Shown here: one piece after another, positions 57,887 to 64,000 of the stretch
Layout: every line of letters starts with the position of its first letter
Position numbering within the stretch: the stretch's first letter is position 1
Position numbers and translations under genes: made by a program
From: Pirellula sp.
Lineage (GTDB): Bacteria > Planctomycetota > Planctomycetia > Pirellulales > PNKZ01
NCBI GenBank assembly: GCA_013822735.1
Contig: PNKZ01000019.1
Span: 1 to 64,000 of the forward strand
Length of the DNA stretch: 64,000 nt
Direction of reading: 5' to 3'
Notes under the pieces: model-generated
The model's database searches: none
What the model was told of the DNA's origin: nothing
Seen by the model: only the letters and a program-made list of their open reading frames with translations

Positions 57887-58915
57887 TTACAAGGCGACGG
57901 CGGCGGCTCGCAACGTTGCCGCGGCCCGCTCGGGCGAAACTGGGTTGATATGCACGCCCGTGCCCCACTCAAAGCCGGCGGCCTTCACGATTCGCGGCAG
58001 AATCTCCCAGTGCCAGTGGTAATGGCCGCAGGCCCGGCTTTCCAGCGGTGCCGTGTGCAGCACGCAATTGTAGGCAGCGTTCTCGCAGACCTGCTCGAGT
58101 CGGGCGAGTCCGCGGCGCATCAAGGCGGCGGCTTCTGCGAGCGTCGCGTCGTCGGCCGAATCGAAATCGGCGGCATGCTTGCGCGGTGCCAAGCACATTT
58201 CGTAAGGAAATCGACTCGCATAGGGGCAGAACAGTACGAAGCGGTCCGTCACTTCAACAATGCGACTTACCGCGGCGAGCTCACCGTCAAATAGTTCACA
58301 GAATGCGCAGTTGCCCAGCTTCTGAAATTGGGCAAGCGCGGCGGAGACTTCGTCGATGATGAGCGTCGGCACGACGGGGAGCCCAATTAGTTGGCTGTGC
58401 AAATGCTCAATCGAGGCCCCGGCCGCTTCGCCGACGTTGCGAAAGATTTGTACGTATCGCAAGTTCGACTCGGCGCGCAGGGCAAGCAGGCGTGCCCGGT
58501 AAACGTTCAACACGTCGGTAGTTTGGGCAAGCGAGAGTTCGCCGGCCCGGACCACGTGCACGGCCGACTCGATGATCACCTCATGCACGCCGAGGGCCGA
58601 CTGCCGTTCGTAACCGGGGACTTCCGGCGACCGTGCATTGACGACGGCTTCGTCCGCGCCACGGCCGGCGATCGTCACCGCCGGGTACTTATTGGGAATG
58701 ACGCGTACGCGCCAGCCCGGGGCGTCGGGCATGGTGCCCGGCTTGCGTAGGGCGAGCACTTCGTTCGGCGTTTCGAGTTCGCTTCCTTCGCAGAACGGAC
58801 AATTGCCGGAACGTCGTACGGTCGGCCGATCGTCGAACTCCTGCGGCTTCTCGGCCCGCTCTTCCGCGATGAGCACCCAGCGCTCGAGGAGCGGGTCTTT
58901 GCGTAATTCGGCCAT
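57887..58915 (-). CDS. galT: Galactose-1-phosphate uridylyltransferase
   Basis: The enzyme exchanges UMP between UDP-glucose and galactose 1-phosphate. The 342 residues contain the two zinc-type CxxC motifs (CPFC at 39-42 and CAFC near 218), and the HIT active site H171-L-H173-S-Q175 in EHLHSQLIG, with H173 as nucleophile. The C-terminal HYHWHWEILPR is conserved. Length is normal. The stop directly adjoins a perfect palindrome and the start is preceded by a degenerate GACTGGAGA array. Confidence 0.93.
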   Translation of the reverse strand: MAELRKDPLLERWVLIAEERAEKPQEFDDRPTVRRSGNCPFCEGSELETPNEVLALRKPGTMPDAPGWRVRVIPNKYPAVTIAGRGADEAVVNARSPEVPGYERQSALGVHEVIIESAVHVVRAGELSLAQTTDVLNVYRARLLALRAESNLRYVQIFRNVGEAAGASIEHLHSQLIGLPVVPTLIIDEVSAALAQFQKLGNCAFCELFDGELAAVSRIVEVTDRFVLFCPYASRFPYEMCLAPRKHAADFDSADDATLAEAAALMRRGLARLEQVCENAAYNCVLHTAPLESRACGHYHWHWEILPRIVKAAGFEWGTGVHINPVSPERAAATLRAAAVAL

Positions 58916-58920
58916 TCGGG

Positions 58921-58952
58921 AAGACTGGAGACCGGAGACGAAAGACTGATGA
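58921..58952. repeat. Degenerate GACTGGAGA array upstream of galT
   Basis: AAGACTGGAGACCGGAGACG plus AAAGACTGATGA is a tandem of eight- to nine-base units of the same type as at 49191-49218, beginning five bases before the galT ATG. Confidence 0.65.
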
Positions 58953-58979
58953 CTAAAGGCCGGACAGTGAGGAAATTCC

Positions 58980-60173
<1,194 letters not shown>

Positions 60174-60216
60174 GACCGACTTCTCCGGTTTCTGGACGGG
60201 CACGGGGGGTGCGAAC

Positions 60217-60237
60217 TTTGTGACACTTTGTCACAAA
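60217..60237. promoter_or_regulatory. Perfect operator-like palindrome
   Basis: TTTGTGACA-CTT-TGTCACAAA is a 9+3+9 perfect palindrome whose nearer end lies 43 bases from the aminotransferase ATG. It looks like the binding site of a dimeric regulator acting on that gene. It resembles the CRP site (TGTGA...TCACA) but has seven bases between the halves and not six. Confidence 0.7.
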
Positions 60238-60384
60238 TAATTAGACCCACAGAATCGCACGTCGGCTACGAGCGTCAAGGGGCTCGGGGCCGATTCCCAA
60301 GAGAGCCGACCGACCGAATTAGTTCGCAAGATCCCGGGAAAGAAGGCCCGGATCGCGGGAAATACCCGAATCGACGGGGGGAAC

Positions 60385-60420
60385 AAAAAAGGCCTCGCCC
60401 GCAGTGCTGCGGACGAGGCC
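60385..60420 (-). terminator. Orphan minus-strand terminator
   Basis: GGCCTCGCCCGCAGTGCTGC plus GGACGAGGCC forms a hairpin (60391-60420) with GGCCTCG/CGAGGCC ends, followed on the minus strand by TTTTTTG. No recognised gene ends here on that strand, so an unannotated transcript is implied. Confidence 0.75.
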
Positions 60421-60426
60421 AGAATG

Positions 60427-60687
60427 TCAAACCTCTCGCCGATTGCGACGGTGGAGTCGCTGCGAGAAGAACGCCGACCGGTTTATGCTGAGCACAAACA
60501 CTGTTGGCCGGGGTTCACGCAATAGGGTTGGCACCTCCGACGGAATCTTTGCGTGACGAGAGGCTTGTTTCCAAATGTCTGATGGCTGCTTTTCTGATGT
60601 ATTGTACGGGCGAAGCTGGGCGCCGGTTCGACGTTTTCCCGCACGTTTGTGCGAGTGACCTTCGCTCGTGCAAAGGTCTATCGGCAA
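60427..60687 (-). CDS. Uncertain 86-residue frame or small RNA before the orphan terminator
   Basis: The frame ends six bases before the terminator hairpin. It is basic and has no family I recognise; the last 22 residues (from a GTG near 60495, VLSINRSAFFSQRLHRRNRR) could be a separate short peptide. Alternatively the region encodes a small RNA, with no similarity to 6S, SRP, tmRNA or RNase P RNA that I can see. Confidence 0.25.
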   Translation of the reverse strand: MPIDLCTSEGHSHKRAGKRRTGAQLRPYNTSEKQPSDIWKQASRHAKIPSEVPTLLREPRPTVFVLSINRSAFFSQRLHRRNRREV

Positions 60688-60984
60688 AAAGGCCCCGGCG
60701 GTTGGGCAAACTTCCGAAAAAGCTTACCGCCGCCGGGAAAGCTGCAACCCGATGCTTAATTGTAACCTACGAATTCGGGCGCAAGCCGGTTCGCCGGCGA
60801 ATTTTATTCGGCACGCCCTTTGCCAAGCGTCGAGGAAGCCTGGCCATGCAGGCAGCGCGTTTCCGCACCCCGCTTTTCAGGTCGAAATTGAATGAATCTT
60901 TCTGTTTTGGTAGGGTTTGCGTTTTGAATTAAACGGATTTCGTCGAGGTTGATTCGATCCAAGGATCGGTGGGAGAGATTGCAC

Positions 60985-62022
60985 GTGGCTTCTAGTTCGA
61001 TGCGAAGAGAATCGCCAGTCGGTGCCGAGCACGAAGATGTGGTGGCGCTGAAGATTTACGATGCGCCGAAGTCGACGCTGCGCGACCTGATCAAACGCTG
61101 GCATCAGCAAGATCGCGGACACAACTTCGTGCATCCGCTCTTCAGCTTGTTGCTCGTCGTCGGCATGTGGGCTTCGGTGGCAACCTGGAACGCCGGGCTC
61201 TGGCCGCTGACGATCGTCTGCTGGCTGTTCACGGCGCACATCGGTCACTCGAAGCTGATTGCATTCCACGAAGCTTCGCATGGGACGCTGAACCCAAAGT
61301 GGCGCGTCAACGAACTGCAAGGGATCGTTTTCGGCACGACGATCTTCGTTCCGCTCAGCGTTTATCGTTTCGTGCACGGACAGCACCACGCCTACATCGG
61401 CACGGCGAACGATCTGGAACTTTGGCCGTTTGTGAACACGGAAGTCCCTCGTTGGCGGCGCATTTTAGCGGCGATCGGCGAACTGATATTCGGTTTCTTC
61501 TATACGCCCGTCGTGTTTCTCCATGGCGTACTCACGGCCCGCCGCATTCCTGCCGCTCAACAGCGCCGCATCATCCTGGAATACGCGCTGTGCGTCGTCG
61601 CCTGGGGCGGCTTGAGCATCTTCCTCACCGTCATGGGCTGGTGGCAGCCGTTCCTGGTCGGCTATTTCGCTCAGGCACTCATCGCCGGTAATTTGCAATC
61701 GATCCGTAAGTTCACCGAACACGTCGGCTTACTCGGCGACTCGATTCTCACCAACACCCGTACGGTCGTCGATCCGTCGCTGGTCGGCCATTCGCTGTCG
61801 CTCTCGATGTTGCACATCGACTACCACGGCACGCACCACCGCTTCGCGAAGGTGCCGTACTACAACCTTCCCGAAGCCACGCCCCATGTTTACGACGGCC
61901 GCGAAGCCGCCGTACCGATCTTTACGAGCTACTGGTCGGCCATGTGGGACATGGCCCGCTCGCTGGGAAATCCCCGCGTCGGCAAGCAGTGGTTGACGCT
62001 CGATGAGAGCGGCGGGCGATAG
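60985..62022 (+). CDS. Membrane fatty acid desaturase
   Basis: The 345-residue protein belongs to the diiron membrane desaturase family. The three histidine boxes are HEASH (95-99), HGQHH (131-135) and HGTHH (281-285), arranged around four predicted membrane segments (about 47-62, 72-92, 113-127, 205-225). The GTG at 60985 is preceded by GGGAGAG at seven bases; an ATG at 61000 is the alternative. Family members introduce double bonds in acyl lipids or hydroxylate carotenoids; the exact substrate is unknown. A plus-strand single gene. Confidence 0.9.
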   Translation: MASSSMRRESPVGAEHEDVVALKIYDAPKSTLRDLIKRWHQQDRGHNFVHPLFSLLLVVGMWASVATWNAGLWPLTIVCWLFTAHIGHSKLIAFHEASHGTLNPKWRVNELQGIVFGTTIFVPLSVYRFVHGQHHAYIGTANDLELWPFVNTEVPRWRRILAAIGELIFGFFYTPVVFLHGVLTARRIPAAQQRRIILEYALCVVAWGGLSIFLTVMGWWQPFLVGYFAQALIAGNLQSIRKFTEHVGLLGDSILTNTRTVVDPSLVGHSLSLSMLHIDYHGTHHRFAKVPYYNLPEATPHVYDGREAAVPIFTSYWSAMWDMARSLGNPRVGKQWLTLDESGGR

Positions 62023-62035
62023 ATCGCGTTCGCGA

Positions 62036-64000
62036 CTATCGCGCCGCTTCGATCGTTACGTCGTCGAGCAGCGCGGATCCCGCACCGCCCAGCGCCGCGG
62101 TGAGCGTGATCTCGCCGTCGACCGGCACCATGCGGCAATAGCTGAACCGTTGCCAGCCCGCGGTCTTGCCGAAGCGTTCGGCCAGCGGTTCGCCGCCGAG
62201 CGAATCGAAAACGATGAATCGCTCGCGACCCTTGGCGATGTCGTCGGGCACGTTGACCCAACCGCTGATCCGCACGACTTCGCCGGCCTGAACGGTTGCG
62301 GGGGGCGACACGATCCAAACCGGCGGCGATTCCGTCACGGCGTCGGCCACCTCGGGCGTGAACGCTTGCGCGGTCATTCGCAAACAGAATTGCGAGCGCG
62401 GCGTGGGCGTAGCGGAATTATTGGCGGCGCCGTTCGCGCCCGTGCTCGCCGCCGCAGGTTCGCGCATCGCGGCCGCGAGGTCGGCGTCGCAACGCATGTT
62501 GTCTTGCGGATGTTGGAAGTGTCGCCAGCCGCTTTGCACGGTGAAGTCCAGGCTTTCAAACTCGCCCCCCGGCAGTAGGCTTTGCCAACTTCCGACCGCG
62601 CGCAACCGGCCGAGCATTCGCCAATGGTCGGGCAGCGTAGCGAACGAACTTTCAAACGGCGTCAACGTCGTCGAACCTCCCGCCGCGGCGACGGCCGCCT
62701 GCCAATGTGCTCGCTCCAAAAGGGCCAGCGGTCGCAAGGCGCGGCGCGTGTTGAGATAGCCGTCGCGCAAGTTTCCGGCGGCAAAGCGTGCATCGGCCGC
62801 GGCCAACACGGTGCGTGCCTGTAGCAACCATTCGGAAGCCTGCGGCAGCGGCGTGGCAATCTCTAAGAGCTCGCCGTGCACGCGCTCGGCCGTACGCATT
62901 TTCGCTTGGGTCACTTGGTGCTGGAGCTGCGCCGCCGTCCGGCCGACGGCGTTCATCCGCTGACCCACGACGCTCACCACTTGCGGGTCCTGCGTCAGCA
63001 TAATCAGCGACGTCAGGCTAAATTCATCCACGGTGATGCGCAGCCCGCCCGCGACCCGTTGTCGCGCGAGTGGTCGCATGCCGCCGGGGGAAAGTTCATA
63101 TACGTCGACCGACTCCGGCACGCCCGGCACGACGAACGTCAGCCCGGTTCCCGCCGATTGCCCCGGCACGAATTGCGCCCGAGCTCCGGTCCACATCGGC
63201 AAGAGCAGGTGTCCGCGATCGATCTGCAGCAGCGCGCCGGAAACGTCGGGCTCGCTCCCCGGCACGCGCGTCACAAACGTGCCGGCCGCGGCCCAAGCGT
63301 CGACCAATTCCAATTCGAGGTTGATCAGGTTCAGCGCCGCAGCACGGGTGCGCGTCGCGTCGTCGTTCGCGTTCAGCGGAGTTTGCGAATCGAACTTCAG
63401 CCCGCGCACGCCGGCGGCGAGCGCTTCGAAGACCATCAGCCGGATCTGCTCGCTTTCGACTTCCGGAATCACCGGCTTTTGTAGCGAGAGCAATTGCGCC
63501 TGCCGCCCGAGTTCGCGCGAGGCCTGCGTTTGGATGACGGCCCATTGCGGGGTGCCGGGACGTGCGAGCCGGGTCCGATCGCGCAACCAATCGCCGTAAT
63601 CGGCGAGCTCAAACGTCGTTCCCATCGGCAATCGCTTGGTGACGACGACGTCGACCTGCCGACTAAGCGAACGCAGGTCGGCCGCCGCTTGGCAGAGGAT
63701 CGGGCGCGGTCGCGGGAGGTCATGCCGACGGACGTGCTCGGCCCAACGCTTCAGCACGTCGAGATCGGCGGCCGAGAGTCCTTCGCCGAGGTCCCAGGCC
63801 AGGACCGATTGAAACGCTTCGCCGAACTCCAACACCGAGGTCGGCGTCGAGGCGCCGTACGGGTTGCCGAGGTCGGCCGGTTGTGGCGGCGGGCAGATGA
63901 TCCAGAGCCCGAGCTTCGCCGCTTCCTCCAAAGTTTCACGCGACGGCGTCGTGCGCATGCGCACCGTGTTAAAGCCGAGCTGCTGCAGAAACGGCAGCGG
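62036..64000 (-). CDS. Large protein with TIM-barrel-like N-part and C-terminal binding domain (5' end beyond window)
   Basis: The frame is open to the right edge, so the N-terminus lies beyond 64000; upstream codons continue LGFNTVRMRTTPSRETLEEAAKLGLWIICPPP, a glycosidase-like strand-helix pattern of a TIM barrel. The middle (about residues 240-330 of the visible part) has YELSPGGMRPLARQRVAGGLRITV, a C-terminal beta sandwich common after planctomycete barrels. A helical region follows and the last 150 residues hold a jelly-roll-like domain (SGWVNVPDDIAKG, VDGEITLTAALGGAGSALLDDVTI). It is likely extracytoplasmic and polysaccharide-related. The stop at 62036 lies 13 bases from the convergent desaturase stop. 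Confidence 0.75.
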   Translation of the reverse strand, partial: PLPFLQQLGFNTVRMRTTPSRETLEEAAKLGLWIICPPPQPADLGNPYGASTPTSVLEFGEAFQSVLAWDLGEGLSAADLDVLKRWAEHVRRHDLPRPRPILCQAAADLRSLSRQVDVVVTKRLPMGTTFELADYGDWLRDRTRLARPGTPQWAVIQTQASRELGRQAQLLSLQKPVIPEVESEQIRLMVFEALAAGVRGLKFDSQTPLNANDDATRTRAAALNLINLELELVDAWAAAGTFVTRVPGSEPDVSGALLQIDRGHLLLPMWTGARAQFVPGQSAGTGLTFVVPGVPESVDVYELSPGGMRPLARQRVAGGLRITVDEFSLTSLIMLTQDPQVVSVVGQRMNAVGRTAAQLQHQVTQAKMRTAERVHGELLEIATPLPQASEWLLQARTVLAAADARFAAGNLRDGYLNTRRALRPLALLERAHWQAAVAAAGGSTTLTPFESSFATLPDHWRMLGRLRAVGSWQSLLPGGEFESLDFTVQSGWRHFQHPQDNMRCDADLAAAMREPAAASTGANGAANNSATPTPRSQFCLRMTAQAFTPEVADAVTESPPVWIVSPPATVQAGEVVRISGWVNVPDDIAKGRERFIVFDSLGGEPLAERFGKTAGWQRFSYCRMVPVDGEITLTAALGGAGSALLDDVTIEAAR

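Larger units (their letters stand above)
60174..60984. other. 811-base spacer with operator-like palindrome and orphan terminator
   Basis: Between the aminotransferase (minus) and desaturase (plus) genes. It contains the palindrome at 60217-60237, a minus-strand terminator at 60385-60420, and a GGCGG/CCGCC hairpin near 60690-60740. A minus-strand frame (60427-60687) of 86 residues is of uncertain reality. Confidence 0.6.

Noticed and set aside
60217-60237. CRP/FNR-type binding site
   Set aside because: TGTGA and TCACA are separated by seven bases and not six, and no CRP-type gene is in the window; kept only as an unassigned palindrome.

Overview
The window looks like chromosomal DNA of a planctomycete, most likely of the Pirellulales type. 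The evidence is several families essentially confined to or hugely expanded in Planctomycetota: DUF1592-, DUF1549/DUF1553-, DUF1501- and DUF1552-type secreted proteins with planctomycete cytochrome-c (CxxCH) modules, an ECF sigma factor of the Rhodopirellula/Verrucomicrobium type, many secreted proteins with Sec or twin-arginine leaders, and general GC richness. No phage, insertion sequence or CRISPR array is visible.

Region 1 (about 113-18950) is the accessory part. Ten minus-strand genes run from 16857 down to 113, many joined by 4-base stop/start overlaps: a small unknown protein, two DUF1552 proteins, a seven-motif beta-propeller, an esterase-propeller fusion, two DUF1592 diheme proteins, an SGNH hydrolase, a DUF1549/DUF1553 diheme protein and a DUF1501 protein. 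A plus-strand ECF sigma factor gene overlapping a FecR-type anti-sigma gene faces them. The spacer holds two copies of the element GCGTGGGATT-N8-AGCGGCTAAT in opposite orientation, each ending exactly 8 bases before an ATG. I read this as one sigma/anti-sigma unit driving both transcription units, and it is the best candidate for a new system here.

Region 2 (about 19100-32800) has tRNA-Asp with a readable promoter and terminator, a 45-aa membrane microprotein, a diguanylate cyclase, a protein with two kinase domains, a TPR protein, a DUF1028 plus Nudix pair, a ketoacyl synthase homologue lacking its catalytic Cys, a secretin-domain-like protein, guaB overlapping a conserved membrane-protein gene, an FmdB zinc ribbon and nnrE.

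Region 3 (about 32900-50100) has glnS and gltX, a membrane protein with a charged tail, a GT39-like protein, two methyltransferases, an SDR, a PQQ-type propeller protein, a monoheme secreted protein, thpR and a protein with two alpha/beta hydrolase domains.

Region 4 (about 50200-64000) is mostly metabolism: aroE with an altered shikimate pocket, aguA and aguB (agmatine to putrescine), bioD, a GH57 enzyme, galT, a PLP aminotransferase behind a palindromic operator-like site, a fatty acid desaturase, and the 3' part of a large secreted or surface protein that runs off the right edge.

A second theme is intergenic structure. Many spacers carry perfect palindromes or arrays of degenerate 7-10-base units, often in inverted pairs, and in several cases these supply the last codons or the stop of the neighbouring gene (gltX, aguA, the tandem hydrolase).
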